From Patella vulgata (Eukaryota > Mollusca > Gastropoda > Patellidae): DNA of 64,000 bases. Made by a program: the position numbers and the translations under genes. Below, piece by piece: positions 23,618-35,410 of the stretch; positions within the stretch are counted from its first letter, which is position 1; each line of letters starts with the position of its first letter. The notes beneath the pieces are model-generated. The model was not told where the DNA came from. It did not search any database and worked only from the letters and a program-made list of their open reading frames with translations. The stretch spans positions 60,409,459 to 60,473,458 of the forward strand of contig NC_065879.2 of NCBI RefSeq assembly GCF_932274485.2, written 5' to 3'.

Positions 23618-24058
23618 CATCCTCGGTATCCAGTGATCTCATTCCGTTCCACTCTACTATACCCTGGGTTCATCCATGTGGTATTTACGTATGCAAATTA
23701 TCTGTCCTTGATCGTAACCTGATTCTACAAACAAATCAAAAAATAGTTAACAAACCATTCTGATCCTAATTGTTTAGGTTCACAACAATATGGCGACTTG
23801 TTCGCTCGATTATGAGAAAGTTTGCAAGAAATTTAATATAAAAGAAGTGACATATACACAAAAAGATGTCCTAAAACATCTTGTTGATAGGAATGGTGTT
23901 TTTATATAAGTTTTTATGTATCTAACGATTTTTGTTATTGGTCGATAAAAATATCACAATCATCAAGGGCAAATAATTTGAATACGTGTCTTCCCTATGG
24001 ATGAACCCAGGGTATAGTGGAGTAGATAGGAATGAGGCCACTGGGGATACCGAGGATG
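23618..24058. mobile_element. 441-bp foldback-like element with 9-bp target duplication
   Basis: The direct repeat AATAAAATG lies at 23609-23617 and 24059-24067. The ends are ~60-bp inverted repeats: CATCCTCGGTATCC... on the left and ...GGATACCGAGGATG on the right. The inner parts include 'TATACCCTGGGTTCATCCAT'. A related end lies at 19270-19330 inside the hAT-like element. Nine-base duplications fit Mutator/MULE-type elements (family knowledge). No frame is present. Confidence 0.85.
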
Positions 24059-24369
24059 AATAAAATGGTGCCTTGTACAGTTGCGAAGTCGTGTTTTAAT
24101 ATGCATTTTTTATATTAAGGATATTTTTAATCTAAATAGACTACTGTAAATTTTTCAATGGCGAAATAGCCAATGTTTAAGATCGATTAGCTGGTTTAAT
24201 AGTCCACTGTGTCATTATGAACAGAAGAATTCCGGAAACAACGTAATTACGTCACAATGGTGACACAACTTTAATAAACCTTTTTAAATAGATAAATTAG
24301 AGTAGTTATAGGCCTTTTCACTTGATTAAAATGTCCAGCTGGCGACGGTCGTTGGGCTACAACCCCCAA

Positions 24370-24600
24370 ATCTCATACATTAATTCGGCCCGTTTTACCT
24401 GATGCACGGTTTTCAACTCTAATGTAAGGGAGGCAACGCCATTTAATCGAGAGGGGTAATAGGATACAGACCACCATTAATTTTCCCCATGTTAATTCTG
24501 GGCTCTTTGCCCGGCCACAACTTTTCCCAAAATTTTCGTTACGCTGAACGCTTTTCACTGCAGACAGAGTAACAAATGGTCGCCACCCAAGAAAAGAATT
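24370..24600. repeat. Dispersed repeat, copy 1
   Basis: 'CCACAACTTTTCCCAAAATT', 'TTCGTTACGCTGAACGC' and 'TTTTCACTGCAGACAGAG' recur at 33930-34050 in the same orientation and at 43880-44020 inverted. No coding potential is conserved among the three. Confidence 0.65.
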
Positions 24601-24649
24601 TATGACAAAAAGTTTTACTTGAGCAGTTTTTTGCGTAGATTTCGATTTT

Positions 24650-26800
24650 GGGTTGTGATCAGATGTTTGATGGTTGTGGGGGTAGGGATGGGGTGGTCCA
24701 TTGTCTTAAATTGGGTGGAAATGTGATAGTGTTGATGATCATTATATAGCACTTTACATATAGGACGCTCTTGGATAACTGGCGTGAAATGTTTTAGGGG
24801 CGTGGGGGGGGGGGGGGGTCAAAATAACCATGTGGTCCGACATTGGTCATGATGATCACCTTGTAGATTAGTAAAACATTAATGTCTAGCGACATGCTAT
24901 ATAGGATGCCCTTGGACAACTGGTTTGCTTTGTGGCGGTAGTGTGCGTGGGGTGGGGAGGGCAATGCCTAAAATTGGCGGGAAATGGGATCAATGCCTAA
25001 ATTGGTGGGAAATGTGATAATGTTGACATCATTGATAATCATCTAGCACTGTACAAAGAAGTGTACAGGTTGCCTTTGGACAACTATGTAGTCTTGCGGG
25101 TTAAGGACAATTCCCAAAATGGACGAGAAATGTGATGATGTTGATATACATGATGGTCATTTTATAGATTCGTAAAGCATAAAATTGATAGCACTGTAAG
25201 TACAGCTCTAAATAAGTGCATATTATGTTGTTACTTGGACAACGGTTTGCATTTCCCAGTGAAGGGGGGGGGGGCAATTCCATAAATTTTTGGACAATTT
25301 GATTGTGTTCAAATGTGATCATCTTAAAGATTAGTAAAACATTAATTTCTAGCACTAAATAAGTAAATATGGTCCTCTTGGAAAATTGTTTCGATGTGCG
25401 CAGGAGAGGCTGTGTTGGGGGTTCGAAAATTGTCTTGATAGATTAGTAAAATATTAATTTCTAGCACTGTTCATCTCTAAATAAGTGTATTTCTAGGGAG
25501 GTGGGGGTACTGTGTGTAGGTGTAGGTGGGTATGCTTAAGGGGCAGGGGTGACGATGCCTAGAATTGGCGGAAAATGTGACCATGTTGATGTATTAGTAA
25601 ACCATTAGATTCTAGCACTGTGGTGTACTCTGGATGTCCTTGGACAACTGTTTTGCCGGAAATGAGGGTGGGGATGTTGAGGTCCAAAATATAATTTCGG
25701 GAACAAAAAACGTCGTGTACGAAATCAGTTTTTACATAATGGTAATCTGCTCTATGTTCCAATATACTTAACAAGAAATAAAATAAATATGTTAAGGGTG
25801 CTTATCTTCATTTCTTTTAAAGAACCCTTTCTTATCAAGGGATTCATTTAACTTGTAGAATTTTGTAACTTGTTTTGAATTCTAATGATCCGGCAAAATC
25901 TTTTTAAAAAAAAAAAAGAAAAAAAACCCCAATGTATGAATTGAAGGGGCCAGAACTAAAATCAATTTTCTCGAAAAGTTGTCAATGTGGGTTAGCCAAA
26001 TTTAATTTTGACCCCTTCAATTATTCCCTATGAAACTAACATTTATGTTGGACTCTTCCTGTTGGCATCGATATAGTTGTTAAAACAATTTCCGGATACA
26101 AGTTGACACCATTTCCAATTATCGCCCATGCCAGTTAGATTCATTTTGACAAAGATCCACAGTTTAACATATTCATATTGAAGTATATACAATTTGTTAT
26201 CGAATGAAATCATGCAAAAAGAACTTCCATTTTACCTTATTACGAAAAATTTGAAGGTTTGAATTCAAAAGAGGTTATGAAATTCGATAATTTAAATGAA
26301 TCCCTTGATAAGAAAGGATTCAGTACAATCATGTTTTAGGAAAGGTTGTGAAAGATGTTTTTGTCACTAAAAATACAAGTAGTTGTCTAAGATGGCATCA
26401 TATACACTTATTTAGAGCTGTACAGTGCTATAATTTTTTTGCTTTAAAAATCCATGTAAATCAACATTATCACATTTCCCATCCCTTTTTAGGAATTGCC
26501 CTTTACCCGCATGATATTTATAGTGTTATATAGCAAGCAATGTTTTACTAATCTGTAAGATGATCATCATTGATATCAAAATTTTAGGCATTGACCACCG
26601 CCCCAACTTCCCTCTCACGCACACCAACCCCACAAAGCAAACCAGCTGTCCAAGGGCAGCCTATATACTATGCTAGTGATTCACAATGCTAGAAATTAAT
26701 GTTTTACTAATTTATAGGATGATGTTTTAATAATTTATAGGGTGATCCTTAAGATCAATCTCGAACCTCGTGGTTCAGGTCTCCAAAAAATATTTTGACC
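24650..26800. repeat. Inverted pair of G-rich minisatellite arrays
   Basis: From 24650 to about 25860, six or seven irregular units of 110-290 bp share 'TTGGACAACTGG', a G-rich stretch, 'AAATTGGCGGGAAATGTGAT' and 'GATTAGTAAAACATTAAT'. From about 26290 to 26800 the same words appear reverse complemented ('ATTAATGTTTTACTAAT', 'CAGCTGTCCAAGG'). The inner edges 'CTTATCAAGGGATTCATTT' (25831) and its complement (26296) pair exactly. The layout is foldback-like with a ~430-bp loop. No frame is supported. Confidence 0.75.
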
Positions 26801-27159
26801 ACCCGCCTCCCCCCCCCCTCCCCCTTAGAAACTGTATCGGGTTAACAGGGTTTACAGAAAAGACGAGCGGAGAGAGTGGGGGGGGGGGGGTAGCTATAGA
26901 ACGGTATATCCTCTTATATTGAAGATCAAACAGCCCCATACAATTCTATTTTAATAACCGTGCATGTCATGTCTTTGTGTGGGTTATTTCAAATAAATTC
27001 ATCAGCATATACTAAAATATTACAGACGGATAGAAATACGTGTATGGACATTATTTTAATAACCGTTGCATTGGATAAAATCCACATGATGAAATATTCC
27101 TATAGGTGTTTACTTCTCTTTGATCTACCAAATGTTTATAGATGGATTGAGAACAGCTA

Positions 27160-29860
27160 AAAACAAATGCGATTTTTTGTACAATTAGGGGCAATAATCC
27201 AAAAATGTATGGCCTGAAATGCGCAAATATCAAAAGGGACTGAGATCTTTGGGATATAAAGATATTTTTTAAGTTCCATCAAAATCGGATAAAAATTGTG
27301 ATCTCTAGAGGGTCCACAACCTTCGTATTACATACTTTTACACAATTTGCGTACAAAGAGCAGTTGGGAAGTTTCATTTCAATTTTCCCGAAATTCTAAT
27401 TTAACCTTCATTATGGTGGAATGGTGATATATTTAAACGGTTTTAAAAAACGGAAAAAAAATTGTGAGTTCTAGAGAATCCGCAAGCTACAAAAGCGATT
27501 TTTCAAACAATAAGGGGCCATAATCCAGGAAGTTACGTTCGGATATGAGCGATTATAAAAAAGAACCAAGATCTTAAGAGTGTAATGGTGATATATTCAC
27601 ACGGTTTTTTTTCTAATCGGATAAAAATTGTGACCTCTAAAGGGGCCACAAGCTAAAAACGTGATTTTTATTTTGTAAAATCAAGGGCTATAATAAAATT
27701 CAGGAAGTTACGATCCGATATGCACGAATATCGACAGAAACCAAGATCTTTGGGTTATAAACATGTATTTCAAGTTTCATCAAAATCGGATCTACATTGT
27801 GACCTATAGAGGGTCCACAACCTTGATATACCAGATATTTACACTATTTGCGTACGAGGGGCGACCATTTTGTCCGGCAGTTTTGGCCCGATTTTCACGA
27901 AATTCGAACACAACCAACATTACGGTGTAACGGTGATATATTTAAACGTTTTTTTTTAAATAGGGTGACCTCTAGAGGGACTACAAGCTAAACACGCAAT
28001 TTTTCGTACAATCAGGGGCTATAATTCAGGCAGTTACGATCCGATATGTCCGAATATCGAAAGGAACAAAGATCTTTTGGTCACAAACATGTATTTCAAG
28101 TTTCATCAAAATCGGATCAAAATTGTGACCTCTAGAGGGCCCACAACCTTGATATAACAGATGTTTACACTATTTGGGTAGAGGGGCGGCCATTTTATCT
28201 GGCAGTTTTCGGCCGATTTTCACAACATCACGGTGTATCGGTGATATATTCGAACAGTTTTTCAAATCGGATAATAATTGTGATCTCTAGAGGGACCACA
28301 AGTTAAAAATAAGTTTTTTCATACAATCAGGGGACATAATTCAGGATCTGATATGCGCGAATATCGATAGAAACCAATATCTTTGGGTTATAAATATGCA
28401 TTTCAAGTTTCATCAAAATCGGATCAAAATTGTGACCTCTAGAGGGTCCACAACTTTGATATACCAGGGCCCGATTCCTAGAAAATTCTTAAGCACGTTC
28501 TTGTGCTTAGATTTAAGTAGACTTTGCACTTAAAAGTAAACTTACCTTATTTTGTGTTCCCAGAAAATTCTTAAGAACGTTCTTGTGCTTAGATTTTAAG
28601 TAGACTTCATTGTAAGCACAAGAACGTTATTATGCGTTCCAAGAAAAAACTTTAGCACAACTTCGTTCTTAAACATAGTTAATCTAAGCACAAGTCCCAA
28701 GCAAGGTATACGGCGTGCTTACCAACATTAAGTCTGTTTCTGCATCAAAAGGATGGCTGACCGTAGAGTTATTCGACGGCTTTTCCGACACCTTTTGATA
28801 CCAAAGAGACAATTACAAGACAGAGAAAATCCTTCCCCAGAATAAATTTCAAATTAAGAATGCTATAGAAAATTTCGCTTCTAGGCCTACCCTTAAACCA
28901 TTTTATTTATTTGCCAATTAGTAAACAATCGGCTACAAACACACAGTCTACTTTAAGATCAGGCACTTTCACAATTATTCAGTTAGTTTGTATGTGTCTG
29001 CGTTTTTTATCTTGTGGCACATTATATAGGGGCATCTAAATCAACCATATATGACGCCAATGAAGCAGACGACAAATTTATGACGTAATTCGCATACCAA
29101 AGTTGTTTTTATGACGTTAAAGAGCATCGTAGTTTCAGTTTATGGTCAACTTTACCAGTCACAATGTGCTTGGACTTATACTTGACTTGTGCTTACGTAA
29201 GAATGGGCTTGAGAATCTTCTAGGGACGGTATTTTTATAAGTTTCTTACGTAAGAAAAAGTAAAGCATGACTTTGTGCTTACTTTAAGAATTTTCTAGGT
29301 ACCGGGCCCTGATGTTTATACTATTTGCGTACGGCGGGGGGGGGGGGGGGGGGAGACATTTTGTCTGGCAGTTTTGGTCCGATTTTCATGAAATTCGAAC
29401 TCAACCAACAATACGGTGTAACGGTGGTATATTCGAACGGTTTTTTAGATCAGATAATGATTGTGACTTCTAAAAGGATCACAAGCTAAAAACGCGATTT
29501 TTCGTACAATCAGGGGCCATTCAGGAAGTTACGATCCGATATGCGCGAATATCGCAAGGAACCAAGATCTGTGGGTTATAAACATACATTGCAAGTTTCA
29601 TCAAAATCGGATCAAAATTGTGAGCTATAGATGGTCCACAAGCTACAAACGCGATTTTCCGTACAATCAGGGACCAGAATCCATGAAGTTACGGTCCGAT
29701 ACAAGCTAATATCGAAAGGAACCGAGATCTTAGGGAGATAAACCTATATTTCAAGTTTCGTTGAAATCGGATAAAAATTGTGACGGACGGAAGTCCAGAC
29801 GTCCGGACGGCCAGGGGTGACGGCAATATGCGACCATATAAAAATGTGGGCGTATAAAAA
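27160..29860. repeat. ~320-bp minisatellite array ending in a transposon-like terminus
   Basis: Units contain 'GTGACCTCTAGAGGG(T/C)CCACAA', 'TTTACACTATTTGCGTACG', 'GTGTAACGGTGATATATT', 'CAGGAAGTTACGATCCGATA' and 'TTTCATCAAAATCGGAT'. Anchors recur near 27292, 27793, 28119, 28432 and 29610. The right edge has GGACGG-type words, then 'GTGACGGCAATATGCGACC' and 'GTGGGCGTATAAAAA'. The same terminus closes the inverted-arm repeat at 53130. An 844-bp transposon interrupts the array. Confidence 0.8.
28467..29310. mobile_element. 844-bp GGGCCC-ended non-autonomous transposon
   Basis: The left end reads GGGCCCGATTCCTAGAAAAT and the right end ATTTTCTAGGTACCGGGCCC plus T. Excising it gives ACCA|GATGTTTA, matching the other array units (for example 27830 and 28155). 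Subterminal words 'AAGCACGTTCTTGTGCTTAG' and 'TTCTTACGTAAGAA' repeat in both orientations. No transposase is present. Confidence 0.85.
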
Positions 29861-31330
29861 ACGAGAGCATCGCTAATGCTGCAATATAAGTCCACATCCG
29901 GCTTTGATTGATATGGTACTTTTTAAAATGAAAAGAACTAAATATGAAATGGCTGTAATATGAGAAGAGGCAAAAAAGTCTAGCTAGGCGTTGGGTTTGT
30001 TTTACCAAATTAACTGACAAAATATTAACAAAAATGTGGGTGTGACACTGCCCCAGGGCGTCGGGGCATGCACCAAAATAAATAGTTGCTGTCTTTACGG
30101 CATAAGGAATAAATATGCAAAGTTCCAAGATGATCCATTCAGAATTGCAGTCTGTAGACGATAAATACAAACGTTGGGCGTGGGGTTGGATATGGAACAT
30201 TGTAAATAGGTACCACCCGGTTATTGAAATGATGATATGCTGAATTTGAACAAAATCTGTTAATTATTGCAACCTGTAGAGTATTTACAGATAAAAACTA
30301 ACAAAAAAGTGGGTGTGTACCAACCCCTGGGGGTCGGGACATGCACCAAAATAAATAGTTGCTATCCTTACAGTATAAGGAATAAAATTTAATATGCCAA
30401 GTTCCAAGATGATCCATTTAGAATTCCAGACTGTAGACAAAAAACACAAAAATTGGGCGTGACTCTGCCCCTGGGGGTTGGACATAGACCAATATATATA
30501 GGTACAATCCTAGGTACATTTACAGACAAAATAACAACAAATAGTGGGTGTGGCATCGCCGAAAGGGAAGTGGGGAGGGGGGGGGGGGCTAGCATCAACA
30601 TCAATAGTTGCCGTCCTTAGGGTATATAGAATAAGTATACCAAATTCCAAGATAATCCATTCTGAATTGTGGCCTTTGAGCGCTAGAGACAAATACTGGG
30701 CGTGGCTCTGCCCCTAGGGCTCGGGGCATTCACCAAAATCAAAAGTTGCCGCTCTTAGGCTATAAATATACATATGCCAATTACCTGTAGGCAATACACA
30801 GAGACACAAAGAAAAAGTGGTGTGGCACTGCCACTGGGGGCCGGGCATGCACCAAAAACAATAGGGATCATCCTTAGGGTGTAAGGAATTCATATGAAAA
30901 ATTTCCAAGACGATCGATTAAGAATTGTGGCCTGTAGGCGACATGCAGACACACAAAGAGAAAATGAGCGTGGCTCTGACCCTGGGGGTTGAGCATTCAC
31001 CCCAAACGATAGGGGTGTTCCTTAGGGTACAAAGAATAAGTATGCAAAGTTTCAAGATGATACGTTAAGAAATGCGGCCTTTAGACGACAACGAAACAAA
31101 TACAAGAAATGGGCGTGGCTCTGTCCCTGGGGGTCGGGCATGTACAAAAAACAATAGGGATCGTCCTTAGGGTATACGGGAATAAGTTTCAAGATTATCA
31201 CGTAAGAATTGTGGTCTGTAGGCGACACTCACACACACACGCCCCCCCCCCCCCCCACACACACACAGAAAGACAGGGGCGACGGCAATATACGTCCACC
31301 TTCATAATGTTGGACGTATAAAAATGGTGC
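29861..31330. repeat. ~140-bp minisatellite array with a related terminus
   Basis: About eight units share 'GGGCGTGGCTCTGCCCCTGG', 'GGGCATGCACCAAAA', 'CCTTAGGGTATAAGGAAT' and 'TTCCAAGATGATCCATT'. The array ends with CA/C-rich sequence, 'GGGGCGACGGCAATATACG', then 'GTTGGACGTATAAAAA'. That terminus resembles the one at 29860, in the same orientation, as if two related elements stand head to tail. Confidence 0.75.
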
Positions 31331-31575
31331 GACTAAAAAATATATAATGAAACATACCTTAAGTTACACGTATGCAACACGTAAATAACCTGTTACGGTA
31401 TATCCGTAGTCATTGGCGTAATGAAATGGTAAAAGCCTATGGTATTGTAATTATACATTTATTTTTTTTTTATCTGGACACACTTTGAGAACCACTGGTT
31501 TAGAGTCATAATTACAAGGAAAGATGTATATTTTCAAAGATCTGAAAACAAGCCGGGCCTTACATAAATGCGTCT

Positions 31576-31735
31576 CTACTATGAGGAAAATTTTGTCCGG
31601 GTAGTGGCGTTACGGTCTAATCTTATATCGAATTCCGACTGCCATGGGATTTTTCACGTGCATGCCAATGTATACACGGGACCTTGGTTTTTCGTCTTAT
31701 CCGAACGACGATACGCTCTCCTTTGCCAGGCTGAT
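31576..31735 (-). repeat. Type II SINE fragment, inverted
   Basis: 'GTCCGGGTAGTGGCGTTACG', 'TTATATCGAATTCCGACTGC', 'CACGTGCATGCCAATGTATA' and 'CACGGGACCTTGG' are the reverse complement of the second half of the SINE at 51962-52330. Confidence 0.75.
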
Positions 31736-31937
31736 GAATTTATTTGAAAATAACCTACCTAAAACGCAAGAAAACATTTACACGACATGTACGGATTTTA
31801 AAATAACCAATTCAACGTTTATTAAAATAGTGTTGATATACGTTGTTCTATCAATCTGAAACGATTTTTGTATAATTCATCTCCCCTATGAAATTATTTA
31901 CAAAATCATAAGTACATTGTTTTAAATTAGAATTATA

Positions 31938-32085
31938 TTATAATATTCATAATAACACAACTTTATGAATTTACCACTTCTTAGTTTATTACATGCAGCG
32001 TTTCAATACTCTTACAGGTATCTTTATCAATGTAATAAACTAAGAAGTAGTAAATCCATAAAGTTGTGTTATTGTGAATATTATA
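31938..32085. repeat. Long hairpin, ~55-bp arms
   Basis: The left arm TATAATATTCATAATAACAC... pairs with ...GTGTTATTGTGAATATTATA with few mismatches, around a ~37-base loop (TGCAGCGTTTCAATACTC...). It could be a small palindromic MITE. No obvious target duplication is visible. Confidence 0.75.
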
Positions 32086-32222
32086 CCTCTACTTCTAAAT
32101 GCCATTCAAGGAAATTACATATAAGTTTATAAATTATTATATAAAGCTTTAAATTACAAAGACGAATGTATATTATCAATTTGGAGATTTGGTTTTCCTT
32201 GTATGTTTCTGATTAAATGTAA

Positions 32223-33002
32223 GGGTGACCCACCATAAATAAATATCTCCATATATCTCGACAATTACGCCACAATATGTATATATATGCCAAGCCTCAA
32301 ATCAGTTTCACACAATTATAGTCACTAAATAAACGATCATGTTGTACTTAATAAGCTATGACCATTAATCATGTATAAATAATAGACTGAAAACTGGTTC
32401 CAAGAGTCGTCCATAACATCCAGACACTTTTGAGTAAAAGATAGGTTACGTGCCCTTGTTTTGAAATTAGTCTCGCTTAACCAGTCTATCGACCATTCTA
32501 CGTCTGATTGACAGGTCGGGATAATCAAGACTACTTTTTTACGAAACATAACAGAAAGCTAGAACAAGAAATTGAATTTAGAAATAAGCACGTTAGGTAG
32601 CTCAACAATCGTTTTAAGAAGCTTGTAAAAGTAAAATGAAACTACTGCTAGTATCATGTTCCTGTCTAACCCGAGTGATTCAGAGATATTATTTGTACTA
32701 AACCAAACGATGCCGCTCTTAACGGTACAGTTAATGATCAAGCGATTTAAAAAATGAAACGAACGTAATTTCTAAATCTGCTGTAATAACCAAGAAGCTT
32801 AATTTTACTGCTATTCAAAATCGTCAACAATAAATTTTTTACGGCTGTATTAGTTGATAGATTTGTAGAGAATTGCACGTGCCATGGCTATTTATAGTGT
32901 CATACTGTCAGAAAGTTGGTCTCGGCACGGCGAAAGTGCACCCTTCAGTGGTAGTCTCGAACTATCAGCGGTGGACTGTATTTCTGTGAGTACATGGGTC
33001 AC
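32223..33002 (-). mobile_element. 780-bp TIR element, copy A
   Basis: The ends are GGGTGACCCA... and ...TGGGTCAC, flanked by TAA at 32220-32222 and 33003-33005. Copy B (35411-36192) is its reverse complement at about 95% by eye. A 70-codon frame inside (MFRKKVVLIIP start) is kept in both, but the surrounding DNA is equally conserved. A TA/TAA duplication would fit Harbinger- or mariner-type elements; the family is unresolved. Confidence 0.8.
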
Positions 33003-33029
33003 TAAATGTAGTTTTTTGATTTTCTAAAA

Positions 33030-33570
33030 GAAATTTTATCATTATATCAAAATGCAATTAAATTAAAGAAAGATAGAATTTACAATTCTTATATGACAAA
33101 TGTCTGATTTGTAAAACAAAAATTGATTTTAAAGGAGCTAAATTGTTAATATTTGGTACCTAAAAATTGACACAAATGGGTCGCAACGCATATAATAATG
33201 TAATATGAATGTATGCAAACCGATTTACATTCAATCGTTTCTGTTTTTACTGTAATTTCTAATAAGTTATGTTCGACGAAATACACCAGATTAAGTCTCA
33301 ATCGAATGGCAATCTCTAGCGTCTGGTTATCCTAGTCTACACCGATAGTATTTATTGTGCATGCTCTCCGGATAAGAATATGACGTCACTGTTTGACATG
33401 ACTTGTGAAATATATGTATAGCCTCGTTCTTCGAGTCACTTTTAACAAATGGCGATGAAGCGCATTAGGGTACACGATTCGTGTACCAATGGTAAAATGT
33501 TTATTTTGTCTTAAATATTGGATATCAAAAGCCCACCTTTTCCCGGTAAGATCACAACATCAATGTTGAT
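33030..33570 (+). repeat. Dispersed repeat shared with 41745-42240
   Basis: 'GTACACGATTCGTGTACCAA', 'TATTTATTGTGCATGCTCTC', 'CAATCGTTTCTG' and 'CTTAAATATTGGATATC' recur inverted within the DIRS fossil. Divergence is moderate, so both copies are old. No coding potential. Confidence 0.7.
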
Positions 33571-33844
33571 TTAAATTGACAAATAATTCATGTTTTCAAT
33601 GTCGAAGATTTTGGACGATATTGAGTTAGGGACTTGGTTATTTTAAGGTACAAATGTTAATTTTAGTATACAAATGTCGAAATACGACAACAAATTTAAT
33701 GAAGAAGTAATTAAGGACTATGAATTGTGACTGTCAGTGAGTACCTGGCTATTGCCTTCATAGTATAATATGTATACCAGCGGTATAACTGATTTATTTT
33801 AATTGTAAGAATCTGGGTACTCTTAACAGGCGGGGTCAGAATGT

Positions 33845-34438
33845 GACCTTATATGGTAAAATCTGAACAAAGGACAATAAACTCTTAGACAGACAGGCCA
33901 TAAGGCCACAGATCACTAATTAATTCTCGTCTCTTAGACCGGCTCTAACTTTTTCCCAAATTTTCGTTGGGTAGAACGCTTTCTGCCACAGATGGAGCAA
34001 CATGTGGCAAACTCTTGCCCAAAAGTATGTATGAGGTTCACCATGAAAAACTTGAGATACACAAGTTAGAAGTATAGAGACAATTAAACATGCAATTTCC
34101 GGCCCTACATTTCAACGTAACCAACCTCACAACTCTTGTATCCTTCCGCCTCAAAATCATGATTATTCACCAAAACCTGGCAGAAAATGTATTTTCAAAC
34201 CCTTTTTTTCCATTCTACACCAAAAATTAAACAAAAATCGCCATGCAAAAGGGGGAAAAAGGGAAAGGGAGAGAGAGACTAAAAATAACTTTGGCCCTTG
34301 GTGACGGCGTAGAAATATTTGGTGAGCTGTGTCCATAAAGCCAAATTGTTTAAAACCGCCGTTTTATTCAACCATACTGAGAATAAATGTTTTTAGTGAA
34401 GAAATTATTTTGGATTTAATTCAGTGCGTCAATCACAG
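33845..34438. repeat. LTR-like end repeat bounding the BEL/Pao fossil
   Basis: A PPT-like 'AGGCGGGGTCAGAA' precedes TGTGACC..., and the block ends '...AATTCAGTGCGTCAATCACA'. A shorter relative with the same PPT-like start and the same end lies at 50206-50355. A dispersed repeat (33930-34260) sits inside this copy. Assignment as an LTR is inferred from position and TG...CA form. Confidence 0.5.
33930..34260. repeat. Dispersed repeat, copy 2, inside the LTR-like block
   Basis: Same family as 24370-24600, extended by 'CGCCTCAAAATCATGA', 'CCAAAACCTGGCAGAAAAT' and a final G/A-rich run. The inverted relative at 43660-44020 shows the same order of words. Confidence 0.6.
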
Positions 34439-35410
34439 TTTTAAACAGTTCCTTGCAGTCTCTGACAGAAACAGACAAGACATAATTAGAAGAAAAGTTA
34501 CAGTTTATTTACAACCTGGAATTTACGACAAAGGCATAATCTGATTTCTATTCAAATACCAGGATAAAAATTATAGCATCAAAGGGAGATACCTCTGATA
34601 CAACAGAAACCGCACTGAAAGGAAAAGATCCATCGGACATGATAGAGAGAGGCAGGAATTCGCAACTTGGAAAAGTCAGAGTTATGTTTCCTTCAGCTAT
34701 CCATAATATTACCAAATTTATGACAGGCTAAGACATTAGAGGAACTAAATGCTTACATGACTGAAGTTTCAGATACATTTTCCAAAATTGAATCATTAAT
34801 TCTTGCTAAAGAAATAGTGCCAGAAACTTGCCAAATGTTATACGACCAACCTGTACAACATATCCTGCCCTTTAAGAGAAAGCTTAAAGATAGACAAAAC
34901 ATTGAATATTGAGAAAGTTCGGAGACAAATGGATCCGCAACATCAACAATACGTCAATAATGTTCCCAACGCCGCCATTTCGACAATCCCATGGGAGAAT
35001 CCACATGACCATAAATCCTCATAACTTACCGAATGAAGAATTCAGTGATCTAGCACATTTAGACATATTTCAAATCCTTCAGATTTGACAGAAGTTTACA
35101 TCTACATGTATAGTGATGCTGAAGCCGACACCTGATGATTTTTTTAAAGAAGAATTTTCCTTTGAAAAAAGATGGATAGGCCAACGACAATGAATCTTTC
35201 CACCATGTATGGCACATGCAAGATTGAATCACAGAAAATCTGTGATTTATAAATATTGGACCATGAAATGAAAGAAAGCTTTCTGCTACCTCCATGTTAT
35301 ACTCGTACGACACTACCAACTGAACAGAGCCAAATCCCTACAAGGCGACTGCTTTATCGTTCCCTCACCATAGACACATAGCGTATGAAATACCCCAAAA
35401 GACAGAATTA

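Noticed and set aside
29751-30200. 149-codon minus-strand frame across a minisatellite junction
   Set aside because: Spans the terminus of one array and the start of another, with no domain; it is tandem-repeat sequence that happens to stay open.
27160-31330. Regularly spaced repeats that might suggest a CRISPR array
   Set aside because: Units are 140-320 bp and diverged along their whole length, with no short conserved repeat alternating with unique spacers. These are minisatellites in a eukaryotic context.
32337-32549. 70-codon frame kept in both copies of the 780-bp TIR element as a gene
   Set aside because: The surrounding DNA is conserved just as well, and the frame has no known domain. 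Two copies cannot show selection.
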